Shown piece by piece: positions 18,600 through 29,757 of a stretch of 64,000 bases of DNA. Made by a program: the position numbers and the translations under genes. Every line of letters starts with the position of its first letter. Within the stretch, counting starts at the first letter, position 1. Source of the stretch: Norana najaformis. Its lineage: Eukaryota; Annelida; Clitellata; Crassiclitellata; Hormogastridae. Location of the stretch: the NCBI GenBank assembly GCA_964023275.1, contig OZ029916.1, positions 47,309,749 through 47,373,748 on the forward strand, in the 5' to 3' direction. Below the pieces are notes generated by a model, which ran no database searches, was not told where the DNA came from, and saw only the letters and a program-made list of their open reading frames with translations.

Positions 18600-18785
18600 T
18601 TACTTCAGGTCAAGATCTAAGAGTTAGGCTTTGGTGGATGGCCTCTGGAATTGAACCGGAAAGTGAGATAAGGAAAGAGGAAGGATCAGGCTAGGATTTG
18701 TGTAAAAAGAGTGTTTACATTTGTGAGTAAAAACCTCCGCAGAGATTGCAAGGGGTGAAGTGTTGGTGAGTTCGTATGATGGGTC
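18600..18785 (-). mobile_element. LINE 3' fragment
   Basis: GGTGGATGGCCTCTGGAATT, GGATCAGGCTAGGATTTGTG and AGAGATTGCAAGGGGTG match the minus-strand copy at 47560-47700. Confidence 0.6.
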
Positions 18786-18935
18786 CGATAAATGTCGTAA
18801 TTCTGGTGGGAGTTCTGGTGGTATCTACATCGAGAAAAAAATAATAAATAATAAACTCGAAGGCTCAGTCATTCGGTGGTAATCGTACAACGAATCGGCA
18901 TCGTCTTCGAACTTTTAGTGACAAGAAACCAATGC

Positions 18936-19211
18936 TCATTGTTCAGCTATCGTTCTCGAAGTTTCAACCTCCGTCGGCTCGAAGACGTCAGGCATTTCTT
19001 CAGTCGAGAGTATATCCGAATCAGTCTCGCTTTCCGACTGGGTGCCTGATCTCGTCGGCCGGAAGTAGGTAGTGACACGACTCCACAGGCTGTCACGTGG
19101 CGAAGATGAAGGCGAAGACGGAAGTGCGCCGTCGGGGACCGGAAATTGGTGGGAATCTGGTTGGGCTTCCTGTTGATGAGGACCGACGTCGGACTGCTGT
19201 GCGTCTTCAGC
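18936..19211 (-). CDS. Candidate terminal exon, Ser/Glu/Asp-rich protein
   Basis: Minus strand: a good acceptor, CTTCATTTCAG|GCTGAAG, opens 91 codons ending in TGA (18936-18938). It reads AEDAQQSDVGPHQQEAQPDS, then SLWSRVTTYFRPTRSGTQSE, SETDSDILSTEEMPDVFEPT and ends TSRTIAEQ. It is disordered-looking, with no known domain. There is no ATG at its start, as expected for an internal/terminal exon. A similar acidic exon lies upstream on the same strand at 23093-23345, but its phase-1 donor does not join this exon in frame directly, so either an exon between them is missing or they belong to different genes. Confidence 0.45.
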   Translation of the reverse strand, partial: AEDAQQSDVGPHQQEAQPDSHQFPVPDGALPSSPSSSPRDSLWSRVTTYFRPTRSGTQSESETDSDILSTEEMPDVFEPTEVETSRTIAEQ

Positions 19212-19324
19212 CTGAAATGAAGATTTAAGATATAATTTTAATTAATGGACAGATATCAAATGCTTTGCTCTGACCAGTCGGCTACCGTATACCGTTAAGC
19301 GATACTTCAGTCTGATATGCTGAA

Positions 19325-19560
19325 TCTCTCCCTGTCTCTGTCTCTGTCTGTCTCTCTCTGTGTGGCTGTCTCTGTCTCTCTGTCTCTATCTCTGTCTCTG
19401 TCTGTCTCTCTCTCTATGACTGATCTTAGCCATAATTTAACCTGATAGCCTGTATCTCTGTCTGTCTCTGCATGTCTGTCTCTGTCTGTATGCCTCTGTC
19501 TTTATGTCTCTGTCTGTCTGTCTCTGTCTCTCTGCCTCTGTCTCTTTGTCTCTCTCTCTC
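19325..19560. repeat. Degenerate (CTGTCT)n
   Basis: TCTCTGTCTCTGTCTG motifs over about 235 bp. Confidence 0.85.
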
Positions 19561-19567
19561 TGACTGA

Positions 19568-19732
19568 TCTTCCCACCGACAGTGCACGGGTTTATTAGAT
19601 ATTCAGCCGAGTTCGTTAGAGGGCGCAAGCGGAAAGGAAAATCAAAACATCTCTCCGTTCTGCCGAGGATTTGAACCCCGACTTCTCGGTTGACAGTCCA
19701 GCGCTCCAACCATTAAACCTTCGTGCACCCCG
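19568..19732 (-). mobile_element. tRNA-derived SINE
   Basis: Reverse complement has GGTTGGAGCGCTGGACTGTC and the B box GGGGTTCAAATCCTCGG at tRNA-like spacing, then a non-tRNA body. The 3' half does not close an acceptor stem, so I call a SINE and not a tRNA gene. Confidence 0.6.
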
Positions 19733-19793
19733 GGTATAAAGTGTTACTGCTATTCCCATTGACGATCCTTGTACAGTACTACGTTGCATTCTC

Positions 19794-19869
<76 letters not shown>

Positions 19870-19957
19870 TACTTGTTCAAATTAAGCGGGCAGCCATGTT
19901 CACAGCGCTTTTGAGAGATTCTGAAAATGCGCTAAATAAATGATCAGATACATACAA

Positions 19958-20000
<43 letters not shown>

Positions 20001-20010
20001 TATAATAATA
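19794..20010. repeat. Two (AAT)n tracts
   Basis: 19794-19871 and 19957-20009 flank about 85 bp containing GCGCTAAATAAATGATCAG, a typical retroposon end; the second tract runs into ACAATTTTTATAACGCC. Confidence 0.9.
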
Positions 20011-20397
20011 CAATTTTTATAACGCCAACTATCCCTCCTCAATCTCCCGTCTCACGTGCAGCTGCTGGACAAAGGCGTGCTTCCAGTTACCTGGACGAAT
20101 GTTCTAATTAGCCCTTACAGCATCCAGGTGTGGGTCTAGGCATGAATCCCTAGACAGATGGACCCTCAGGCGGTGAAGTCTGTGATATTGCTACTTACAA
20201 TGAAGGATGTGTTGGCATCTTCTTGCCAGAGTTAAGCCCTTCATATGGCATAATTTCTTTTATTTCTATTCCTCTTTTACTCTTTCCTCCTCTCTCTTTG
20301 CTTTTGTGAATGGTCACGTTCATACAAGTAGGGCTTTGTCATATTCAGACTCCTTATCCTTATCCATATGCTTGCATTTCAAGAGCCTTGACAGTTC

Positions 20398-20482
20398 TGA
20401 AAGAAACTATATAAATGTTTAGACATTTTGAATCCATATCTGAAAGAAACTATATAAATGTTTAGGCATTTTGAATGCATAT
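20398..20482. repeat. 41-bp tandem duplication
   Basis: GAAAGAAACTATATAAATGT with TTAGRCATTTTGAATSCATA occurs twice in a row. Confidence 0.85.
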
Positions 20483-20698
20483 TTACATAAAATTTCAAGA
20501 TGCTTACTAATGTAAAAATTAGATTATAGTGACTTGGAACCGCTGTACAAGATTCCTCGCTCAGTCTATGAACATATGACATGTTAACAAATGCATTACT
20601 TACTTACTTACAAGCCTTACTGTGATTTGTTTGTCATTAGCCTAGACGAATGCTCTAAAGCCACTTAAGCATCCAGTGTGGGTCTAGGTATGGATGTA

Positions 20699-20808
20699 TA
20701 GTTGCTAGAATCTTCTCCAAAGCTCCTTGATCTAGGTCTACTTAGAACGAAGTTGCTAGAATCTTCTCCAAAGCTCCTTGATCTAGGCCTACGTAGAACG
20801 TAGTCTGA
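20699..20808. repeat. ~54-bp tandem duplication
   Basis: GTTGCTAGAATCTTCTCCAA then GCTCCTTGATCTAGG is present twice with one or two changes. Confidence 0.85.
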
Positions 20809-20931
20809 TCTCTGCTAATCGAGGCCCTTACAAACTACTGGACATGAATTGGTTTCCATTTGATCGTTAGCATCAGATCTCGTCCGGTAAATTGTTCTTC
20901 CGTCCGTCCGTGTGTATGTGTGACCAGTCTT

Positions 20932-21160
20932 ACTTCATCTTACCTCCCTTTAGCCTAACTCGCCTCATCTTACCTTATCTTAGCCTACCTTACCTTACCT
21001 TAGCCTACCTAACCTTACCTTGGCCTACCTTACCTTACCTTAGCCTGCCTTAGCCAACCTGACCTTACCTTAACTTAGCCTACCTTACCTTACCTAAGGC
21101 TGTCTTACCTTACTTACCTTCTGCTGCTTAACCTTGCCTTAGTTTGCCTCGCAATATTAG
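20932..21160. repeat. ACCTT/TAGCCT pentamer array
   Basis: CTTACCTTAGCCTACC motifs repeated for about 230 bp, similar to 3877-4275. Confidence 0.85.
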
Positions 21161-21282
21161 AAAATCGCTTATGATGGTAATGGTGATTTCGATGATCTCT
21201 TTGACGAGTACTAGGAATTAAACGAAGACAACGACGATGATGATTTCGACGACTAGGCCAAGGGTTGATTCTGGCGACAACG

Positions 21283-21661
21283 ACTACGTTGATGATGATG
21301 ATGATGATAATAATAATAATGATGATGATGATGATAATAATAATGATGATGATCACAACTACTACGAAGATGATGACGACGATGATGATTATGACGAATA
21401 CGACGACGGTGATGATGATGATGATAATAATAATAATAATGATGATGATGATGATGATGATGATAATAATAATGATGATGATCACAACTACTACGAAGAT
21501 GATGACGACGATGATGATTATGACGAATACGACGACGATGATGATGATGATGATAATAATAATAATAATGATGATGATGATGATGATAATAATAATGATG
21601 ATGATCACAACTACTACGAAGATGATGATGACGATGATGATTATGACGAATACGACGACGG

Positions 21662-21710
<49 letters not shown>

Positions 21711-21714
21711 ATGT
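21283..21714. repeat. Higher-order (GAT/AAT) repeat, three ~125-bp units
   Basis: ATCACAACTACTACGAAGAT and TATGACGAATACGACGACG recur at about 21352, 21481 and 21605, with (GAT)n and (AAT)n between. The plus frame is Asp/Asn/Tyr-rich (DDDHNYYEDDDD) and the minus frames His- or Ile-rich; no start context or splice signals support a protein. Confidence 0.88.
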
Positions 21715-21967
21715 TGTAGCATCATCACTGAGAAAGTTAGACGTGTTAGACACCGGTTTCTCCTTACCCTGTTTTGATGAGGAATCGTGGAGTTGAACTC
21801 GTCACTGATCCTCCTAAGATGTCGCCCCACTTGGCGCTCGACGTAGCACCTCATGAAGGCCGGGGATGTTTTCGCCCTCGCTCTTCTTTCGAAGTTCCAT
21901 CCAACGTCTGTGCTCTCTGTCCAACAAACCATGGCCACTCCCTTTAACCCTTTCATTGCACCCAACA

Positions 21968-22097
21968 AGAACGATCGTAATCCATAAATTTCTTCAGCGC
22001 CCAAGAAAGCCAAGTAGCGGGAACTGGCTTATACACAGTCAAAATAAAATCGGTAGGCAGTTAAGTTCAGGTTCGGTTCCAGATCGAGATCCAAGTT
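21968..22097 (-). mobile_element. LINE (GATTAC)-tail family copy
   Basis: Reverse-complement tail: CGATCGTAATCCATAAATTT, CTTCAGCGCCCAAGAAAGCC, AGTCAAAATAAAATCGGTAG, and TTCGGTTCCAGATCGAGATC. Confidence 0.7.
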
Positions 22098-22099
22098 GG

Positions 22100-22550
22100 G
22101 TAGTCTACAGTCTGAACTGACTAGAAAAATTCAAAACTATTTCGATGCCTTGGGATTTGCACCCTTCAGGGCGAAGGGTAGAACTGAACTAACCCGGATG
22201 TTACCTCGACTTAAATAACCCTGGAGTCTATAATGCGGGAAGGTATGGCAGAGAAGCCCTGGGGTAGGTACAGCGAGGAGGGTAGTGTCTCATGAGTAGA
22301 AAAAAGACGGCCCTGGCAGAGGGTGTGGGGTGGAGAGAGGTCAAAGTTCGGTCCAGGCATAGAGATCTAGATCTAGTGCTTAGATATCCACTGTCCAGGC
22401 CAATGGGGGCAGCCAAGCTGGCGACAACGACCCTTCGCCCTAGGGGGTTTCATTGCCTGGGGGCGAATTTGTTACGGAGTTGCGGTCGAATTCATTACTG
22501 TCTGGTTGGATCAGCCAGATTGAACGGGTAACAAATAGCACCGCACAACA
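22100..22550. other. Unrecognised intergenic sequence
   Basis: A small plus-strand frame at 22292-22531 exists but has no domain or splice support. Confidence 0.35.
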
Positions 22551-23045
22551 TATGCCATAAGATACCATATCATGCCATTACGTAGCTTACCTTGCATGGC
22601 CTTAACTTACCCTAGGTTATCTTTACTCAGGCTATTGTAAGTTATGGTATACCATGGTATGTTAAAATATGATATGGTACGATGGTACGGTATGGCAGTG
22701 TATGGTATGATATGGTATGGAATTTTATGGTATGGTATGGCATGGCATGCTATAGTATGGTGTGGAATGACATACCATGGTATGGTATGATACGGAATGG
22801 TATGGTATTGCATCATATAGATGACATGTTATTTTATGGCATATTTGTATTTTTTTTTGCATTTACTACACGCACAAGCTCAGTAAGTCTGAAACTGAGG
22901 CGCTGATATCGCATGGTATGGTGTGGCCTGGTATGGCATGGTATGGTGTTTGGTGTGTTGTGAAAAAGCATTGTATTAGGTGGTATGGTATTGTTTGATA
23001 TGAAATGGTATGGTATGGTATAGTATAACATGGAATGGTTTGGTC
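22550..23045. repeat. (GGTAT)n degenerate array with inserted unique segment
   Basis: ATGGTATGGTATGGCATGG motifs on the plus strand for about 500 bp, interrupted near 22845-22910 by non-repeat DNA. Confidence 0.88.
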
Positions 23046-23092
23046 AGGCGCTGTGATAAGCCTACACGTGAGCAGCTATGCATACTGCCTAC

Positions 23093-23345
23093 CTTTAGAA
23101 CCCTTACACAAACCATCTTGCGAATCTTGTGACTCCTCTTCCCGCTCCTCTTCCGTATCCCCCTCTTCCTCCGGCTTCTCAGCAAAAGGAATACAGTCTG
23201 GAAGAACTGAAAGCGTCACGCATCGCCGGCGCCCAAAACCTGCTCCACCACGAGCAGAAGTTATAGCGCTACATGAATCGGTCGACGGAAGAGGGCTGCT
23301 GTCATCTGACGAATGATCAGGAATCGTCTGATATTCGGATTCCAT
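23093..23345 (-). CDS. Candidate first coding exon, acidic disordered protein
   Basis: Minus strand: ATG at 23345-23343 opens 84 codons, MESEYQTIPDHSSDDSSPLP, then PEEEGDTEEEREEESQDSQD, to GLCKGSK and a donor AAAG|GTAGGC (phase 1). The sequence upstream of the ATG stays open for a few codons and has TTTAAAG| as a possible acceptor. The protein is acidic and probably unstructured; no family is recognised. A plus-strand reading of the same DNA (Ser-rich, with its own AG) is less convincing. It may be the start of the gene whose end is at 18936-19211. Confidence 0.45.
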
Positions 23346-23393
23346 GTTATTTTTGACCTTTAAACCACAAAAAAGTTAATGTATGAATGAGTA

Positions 23394-23556
23394 AAAGCAG
23401 ACAGACAGACAGACAGACAGGCAGGCAGGTAGACAGACAGACAGACAAACAGTCAGACAGACAGACAGACGCAGATACAGACAGATAGACAGATACAGAC
23501 AGACAGACAGACAGACAGATACACCTGTACGTAAATAAATAAACATACACATACAT

Positions 23557-23633
<77 letters not shown>

Positions 23634-23656
23634 TAGATAGATAGATAGATAGATAT

Positions 23657-23706
<50 letters not shown>
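23394..23706. repeat. (ACAG)n/(GATA)n compound microsatellite
   Basis: CAGACAGACAG changes to ATAGATAGATAG near 23632. The Leu/Ser/Val/Cys frames on the minus strand are repeat artefacts. Confidence 0.95.
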
Positions 23707-23835
23707 TTTCTAGTGGGCGCTATAGCCCTCTGTGCTGACCCCTTAATAACATGCATGACCTTTATTCCTTTATTCATCCATTCATCCATGCAAGCATTTA
23801 GTTTTTCTCTTTCTACCTACTTCCCTCCTTTCCAG

Positions 23836-23985
23836 GGGCCTAGACCACCTTCTGCCTGGATTTCGCTGACCTTCAATGACCCAGGAAGTAGGCAGTCGTC
23901 TGCCCGTCCAGGGCGGTCTAACGCAGACGAGATAATATTTGACAGCAGCCGACAGAGGGCGCCGTTGAACAGAGTCAGAGGTTAA
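23836..23985 (+). CDS. Candidate terminal exon, unrecognised protein
   Basis: A strong pyrimidine tract and acceptor, CTTCCCTCCTTTCCAG|, opens 49 codons ending TAA: GPRPPSAWISLTFNDPGSRQ, SNADEIIFDSSRQRAPLNRV, RG. No upstream plus-strand partner exon was found and the minus strand is also open, so this is tentative. Confidence 0.3.
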   Translation, partial: GPRPPSAWISLTFNDPGSRQSSARPGRSNADEIIFDSSRQRAPLNRVRG

Positions 23986-24075
23986 AGGTCAGACAAAATG
24001 GCGCGAACTATATTACAGAATGACAGGTCTCTGGCCCGTACCTACTTTGTCTGTCTCTACATATGATATAGATAA

Positions 24076-24245
24076 GCACACACACAGACACACACAGACA
24101 TACACTCATGCAAACATGCATATATAAATACATACATACATACATACATATACATATGCATACATGTGTACATAGATACATTGGTGCATACATACATACA
24201 TACACGCATGCATGCATACTCACATACAAACACACATACATACGT
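24076..24245. repeat. (CATA)n/(CACA)n microsatellite
   Basis: ACATACATACATAC with interruptions. Confidence 0.85.
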
Positions 24246-24249
24246 TATA

Positions 24250-24890
24250 ACATAGATATGTGGATACGTGCATTGTATGACGCAAATTATTATAAGAAAA
24301 CGTTTAGCATTTACAGATGATAATATTATAGGAGTCCTATACAAAACGCCCACAGAAACATATGCAATTTATCATTGAAAATCCGTATACACAGAGGATA
24401 TATACATAAATAAATCGATATATATATATCTACATATAGCCCATATACATTGTTGCATAGGACGCATAGGATAGGACCGACTAGGTTCAGTAGTTGTACA
24501 TTTTGAGGGGAAGCCGACCTTATAAAAGGTGTTGTGTTAAAGTTTCCCTCAAGCTGGTTTTTAATTTTCGTCCTGCTTGATCAGATTTTTTCTTTCCAGT
24601 TTCTTTCGACTAGTGGCATTTATATCTGCCTGCGTGGATGACTTGTTTGGATTTTCTGAGCTGTTTTTCAGTTTGGGTTCCTTTTGAGCCGTTTTTCGTC
24701 ACCGTCTGTTGGTGGATGTTATGTTTTTCAACTTGAGAGGCTGTTCGCTGGCTTTATCGCCGCCTAAAGTCGACGTCTTGTTTTTATGTGAGTCATTTCA
24801 CGCTTGCAAATGCTTACGAAAAAAACATCTTAACCTAAAGCTGATATAAAATGCTTTCGAGAAAACATCTTTAACTTAAGCTGCTTCCTT
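24250..24890. other. No gene; possible TATA-type promoter at 24519
   Basis: GACCTTATAAAAGGTG resembles a TATA box, but no exon with an ATG follows at a sensible distance. Otherwise unrecognised. Confidence 0.2.
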
Positions 24891-24900
24891 ATATCATGCC

Positions 24901-25130
24901 GTATATATATATATGTGTGTATATATATGTGTGTGTATATATATATATGTGTATATATATATATGTATATATATATACACACATATATATATATATACAC
25001 ACATATATATATACACATATATATATATATACCGATTACAGGGAGCGTTCGGGCGGTAACGTTTATATATATATGTGTGTATAATATATAATATTTATAT
25101 CTGGGTCATGTATATATACACATGTTGTGT
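24901..25130. repeat. (TA)n/(TG)n microsatellite
   Basis: ATATATATGTGTGTATAT patches, partly palindromic. Confidence 0.85.
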
Positions 25131-25259
25131 ATGTGGAGCGCCTAAACGCTAGATGTAACTTTTGGTCAGATAATTAATGCGCATCTATTCATCTCAATTT
25201 TCTTCCTCGGTTGCTGATGCTGAGGTTAATTGCTGCGCACATACAGTCATCTTGTGACT

Positions 25260-25535
25260 AAGACAAGGCGACCGAATCACAGATAAACAGAGGGAAAGAC
25301 TAGGAGACAGAGAGACACAGAGAGATGCACACAGACAGAAACAGAGATAAAGAGACACAGACAGACAAAAACAGAGACAGAGAGACGAAGAGAGACAGAA
25401 ACGGAGACAGAAAGAGAGATGGCAGATAGAAAGACAGACAGAGAGAGACAGAAACAAAGACACAGACTAACAGAAATAGAGACAGAGAGAGACAGCAACT
25501 AAGGCATAGACAGACAGACAGACAGAAAAGGCAGG
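25260..25535. repeat. Degenerate (AGACAG)n
   Basis: AGAGACAGAGAGACACAG motifs for about 275 bp. Confidence 0.85.
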
Positions 25536-25772
25536 CATGAAATGACAAAGGAAAGAAGGAGGGTTAAGTGAGGGAAGAATTGAGGTAGCATGACAGACAT
25601 CACGAGAGAGATAACCAAAGGGAGACACACAAACAAGCACAGAGACAGAGGAAGGTCCTCGCCATTTGAGGCCTTTATACTGCGCCGAATACAAAGGCCG
25701 ACGTGCCAGGCATAGGCAACCCATGCCCATGTTTCTAACAAACAGCATGACAAAGACAGACAGAGAGACTAA

Positions 25773-25990
25773 CATACATACATACATACATACATACATA
25801 CATACATACATACATACTTACATACATACATACATACATACGTACATACACACATACATACATACATACATACATACATACATACATACTTACATACATA
25901 CATACATACATACGTACATACACACATACATACATACATACATACATACATACATACATACTTACGTACATACATACATACATACAGACA
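25773..25990. repeat. (CATA)n with ~60-bp internal periodicity
   Basis: ACATACATACAT with repeated CTTACATACAT and CGTACATACACAC interruptions, so longer blocks were duplicated. Confidence 0.92.
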
Positions 25991-26099
25991 TACAGAAAGA
26001 CAGACAAAAGACACAGAGAAAGCGGCAGAGCGTTAGATAGACAGAGACTTGGTAAGACAGAGAAACACAGGGATCCATGCATGTCAATGTCAGCCACAC

Positions 26100-26195
26100 G
26101 CTTCCCTTTCATACCCGATTAATTCACTGAAAAATGAGCAGAGTTGAGGCCACACGGCCGCTATAGAAAAACGTCTACATTTACATTTAATTCTC
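26100..26195 (+). mobile_element. SINE 3' body copy
   Basis: ATACCCGATTAATTCACTGA, GAGCAGAGTTGAGGCC and GCTATAGAAAAACGTCTAC match 13866-14000. Confidence 0.6.
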
Positions 26196-26429
26196 CGACG
26201 AAAAACTGTCCAAAAACTGTCTCTAGCGGTCTCGCCAATCGAAAAACTAACCCAATTTGCACAAGGGGCCGGCAATGATTTAACAGGCGCCAGACCGGCG
26301 CGCCATTGGTTAATCTCTTTTGGGGATTACATCAGAAGTTGCAAGACGAGACTGGAACCAACAGACGAATAAAGATTTGTAGCTGCAGAACAACACGATG
26401 AAGAAGAAGCTGAAGACCAGTTCTTTAAC

Positions 26430-26818
26430 CAGTTTGAGAAAGACCCAAGCGCACACCACTCTGGAATAAACTCCCGCCAGAACTACGACAATTATTTGAT
26501 CCCTCATACGAACTCACCAATACTTCACCTCTTTCAGTTTCTGCGCTGGTGTTTCACTCAAGACTGAAAACATTCATTTTCCAAAAATCTTATCCTGATT
26601 TTTCCTTTTCACCTTATCTCTCTTCTCGCTTCAATTTCAAACGCCATCCACCGTAGCCGTCCGACTATCGGACTCCTGGATCTTGACCTGGAACCGAATT
26701 TTTTTACCTATCGATTTTGTTTTGACTGAGCGCCTTTGAATAAGCTGGTTCCCGCGACTTAGCTTTCGTTGGGCGCAGTAGAAATCTCGAGATTACGATT
26801 ACGATTAAAGGATTTATA
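26430..26818 (+). mobile_element. LINE 3' end: ORF2 terminus joined to (GATTAC) tail
   Basis: The plus strand reads TLWNKLPPELRQLFDPS, then VSALVFHSRLKTFIFQKSYP, a LINE ORF2 end. It continues directly into CGATTTTGTTTTGACTGAGC, TTTCGTTGGGCGCAGTAGAA and GATTACGATTACGATTA. This copy shows that the many loose tail pieces in the window are 5'-truncated copies of this LINE or of SINEs using its tail. Confidence 0.8.
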
Positions 26819-27054
26819 TCTGATACCTTTACTGGGGGTACACGAAATTTTAAAATGCTGTCTACCCTCAATTATTCCCTACGAGCCCACACCAATGATC
26901 GTATTATTCCTCCCGCTGATAATTTAACGCGTAGATATTTTGTTATTAGGATGTTGTATGCATATTAAGTGTTTCTTGTGTTCTTAAATACTTGTAAACC
27001 GATGTGCGATTAGCTATTGTTTAATAAAGAATATACTTACTTACTTACTTACCT

Positions 27055-27205
27055 GCCTGAACCTTGGATCTCGACCGGAAATCTTACCTCACCTTACCTG
27101 CCTATTGAGTTTGTTTTGACTAAGCGCATGTGAATAAGCTGGTTCGCGCAACTGAGGTTTCTTCGCGCGTTGTAGAAATCTCGAGACTGCGACTACGTTG
27201 ACCAT
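27055..27205 (+). mobile_element. LINE (GATTAC)-tail family copy
   Basis: CTATTGAGTTTGTTTTGACT, GTGAATAAGCTGGTTCGCGC and GTTGTAGAAATCTCGAGAC. Confidence 0.65.
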
Positions 27206-28270
27206 AAATGGATTGATCCCATATAAATCTGCAGCAGTGGCGAAGGATACATAGACGAAGATATAACATGGCTGTCTTGGGAAGCGTTCCACTGCTGCTC
27301 GGAACATGGCTTAGGCTTGACTCAGAGTATGCACGTGTTCACAGAGAACAAATGCGGGCACAGCGAGTAACAATTATGTTCGTGACCTGATTACTGTGTT
27401 TACGCACGGACAGATAATTTCCTTGACCTCATATTCAGATTTACTGACAGTGCGCTCATAATGAATGCTTTAAATAAGTAAATTAAACCCATCCTTTGGA
27501 TGGATTTACTCTGCACGCCCTACTAGCTGCTGCTCCATGTCGACAAGAAGTATATACTCCGAGACAAGCCCGGAGCATGTTCCGAGCAGTAGTGGAACGT
27601 GCTCATGATACAAAGTCGGCTTAGGGGATGTAATTACAGGAAAATGAACAATCGGCTACGATTTCCCGCTCAGCCGATGGACACATGGCGTGTTAATAAA
27701 TGTCTCACCTTGCCTAACGCCGAGGTTAGAGAATCCTCTTTGAAACGCGTCTCAAATGACTGAGAAAACATTACAATAAGACGTTGCGGAAATTACTATC
27801 TACGATGATACTAGAGGCTGACGCCAACGTTTCAAGTTACAATGGCGTCCATCCATTCTATCCTCTTCTCATATTAATATGTTTAGATCACTAGGTCAGC
27901 CTTGTTCTCAGCGCTGTCGAGAACTTGAGCGGTCATAAAATTGCGCTATACAACACCCCAGACAAACACACATACATACGAATAGTCCTCTGAAAATGAG
28001 TGAAAAATAACAATATTTACAGCGGATGTTTGTAACTTGATGTTAACGAACTCCAGTGAAAGGTAAGTGCAAACTTTACCAGTCGAGATGAATTCGTCCT
28101 ACCTGAGTTCTACTTTAAAGACGGACACCTGTTGATCTGGTGGAAAGAAAATATGTAGCCGATCCATCCACTGCGCCTAATGTTGCCCTGTAGGCTGTAG
28201 GCCAAGGATGCTATGTAGGTCTGACGTCATGGCCGAGTTAGTATTTTATTGCGAACGTCGGAGAGAGATT
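27206..28270. other. No gene seen
   Basis: No frame with domain or splice support. A retroposon-like AAATTGCGCTATACAAC end is present near 27940. Confidence 0.35.
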
Positions 28271-28276
28271 GACAGC

Positions 28277-28280
28277 AGGC

Positions 28281-28329
<49 letters not shown>

Positions 28330-28460
28330 GGCAGACAGACAGACAAGCAAGCATACAAACAGAATGACTCATAAATGCAGAAAAACAGACATACACACAC
28401 AGACAGCGCACTGACAAACAAGTGCTGACAGAGAGACAAACAGACAGATAGCCAGACTTT
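28277..28460. repeat. (ACAG)n microsatellite
   Basis: CAGACAGACAGACAG for about 70 bp, then degenerate. Confidence 0.9.
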
Positions 28461-28496
28461 TATCCAGCAGCAGAATCGTAGTTTTTCTTGGTACTA

Positions 28497-28498
28497 TC

Positions 28499-28544
<46 letters not shown>

Positions 28545-28682
28545 ATTATTATTTATATTATTATTATTATTATCATCATCATAAGCAGCAGCAGCATTAT
28601 CATCATCATCATCGTCGTCGTCGCCATCATCATCATCATCATCATCATCATTATTATTATTATGATGATGATGATGATGATT

Positions 28683-28713
<31 letters not shown>

Positions 28714-28735
28714 TTATTGTTGTTGTTGTTCTCAT
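28497..28735. repeat. (ATT/ATC/GAT)n compound microsatellite
   Basis: TTATTATTATT, TCATCATCATC and GATGATGATG blocks. Confidence 0.92.
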
Positions 28736-29098
28736 GACATCATCATTATTTGTTAATTGTTGACATGAGCTTAAACTGGGTATGCGATCCTAATTAGTCT
28801 ATTTATAATGTTTAATATTTCGCTTCGGCCGTAATTAGCTACTCAGGCGAATGGCCCCTGGCAATCCTCGCCATAAGCCTCGACTGGATGGATGCTGCGC
28901 TTTCTACTGAGATGTTAGTTACTACCTGAATTGGTCGCCAGGTGTAATTATCTCGTTCCTGTCCAACTCCAATCATTCTAGCTGACAGGCATGAACTTCT
29001 GCTGCTCCTGTCTTCGTATACTGCTTCCAGGAACCCACGGTGGCGACCTTTTCCATCTTAGAAGGCGTCGTGGCGGCCAGGTCATTGTTTTTTATTCA

Positions 29099-29100
<2 letters not shown>

Positions 29101-29178
<78 letters not shown>
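29101..29178. repeat. (AT)n
   Basis: Perfect AT of about 78 bp against the left end of the palindrome. Confidence 0.95.
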
Positions 29179-29179
<1 letters not shown>

Positions 29180-29180
29180 G

Positions 29181-29471
29181 CGGACCGTGATATCCCATAG
29201 TGTCCGTTGCCTCCAAGGTGGCTTCAGGATCGGCCGCATCCTTAGCAGAGGCAACACAGATCTACATCTGCATTAGACTGCCTCTTCTGTCATCGCTGGA
29301 TTAGAGTAAGTATATATACACACATATATATATACTTATACATATATATATATAATATGTATTATATATATAATATATATAATCCGTTGACCGCGGAAGA
29401 AGCCAAGTCTATATATGTCTATATATATATAGACTTGGCTTCTTCCGCGGTCAACGGATGACCGGATATAT

Positions 29472-29521
<50 letters not shown>

Positions 29522-29653
29522 TACTTACGCAAATCCAGCGATGACAGAAGAGGCCGTCTAATGTCGAGGTAGAACTGTGTCGCCTCTGCTAAGCTTGCGG
29601 CCGATCCTGAAGCAACCTTGGAGGGAAAGGACTCACTGGACTAGCACGGTCCG
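29181..29653. repeat. 473-bp nested imperfect palindrome (foldback)
   Basis: Outer arms 29181-29320 and 29519-29653 are inverse complements at high identity (CGGACCGTG, CCTCCAAGG, CTTCAGGATCGGCCGC, CTCTTCTGTCATCGCTGGAT). AT-rich spacers follow, then inner arms 29382-29416 and 29425-29459 match almost perfectly (CCGTTGACCGCGGAAGAAGC). All arms share one centre near 29418-29420, so the whole segment can fold as one long hairpin. No reading frame is present. Confidence 0.88.
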
Positions 29654-29663
29654 TGCACAGGGA

Positions 29664-29757
29664 CCTGGAGTGGTGTGGCCCTCATTCAAACGGGCAGCGG
29701 TGGCGAAGGATCTCACCCGATTAACTCGTTGAAAAATGAGCAGGGTCGAAGTCATAC

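Noticed and set aside
19568-19732. Functional tRNA gene on the minus strand
   Set aside because: Boxes are present but the acceptor stem does not pair and the sequence runs into a SINE-like body.
21114-22013. 299-codon minus frame with poly-Ile
   Set aside because: Runs through the (GAT/AAT) repeat and a LINE tail; no domain.
23394-23706. CRISPR-like regular repeats
   Set aside because: Direct microsatellite without spacers, in a eukaryotic genome.
24500-24800. LTR or promoter with TATAAAA
   Set aside because: No matching second LTR, primer site or following exon was found.
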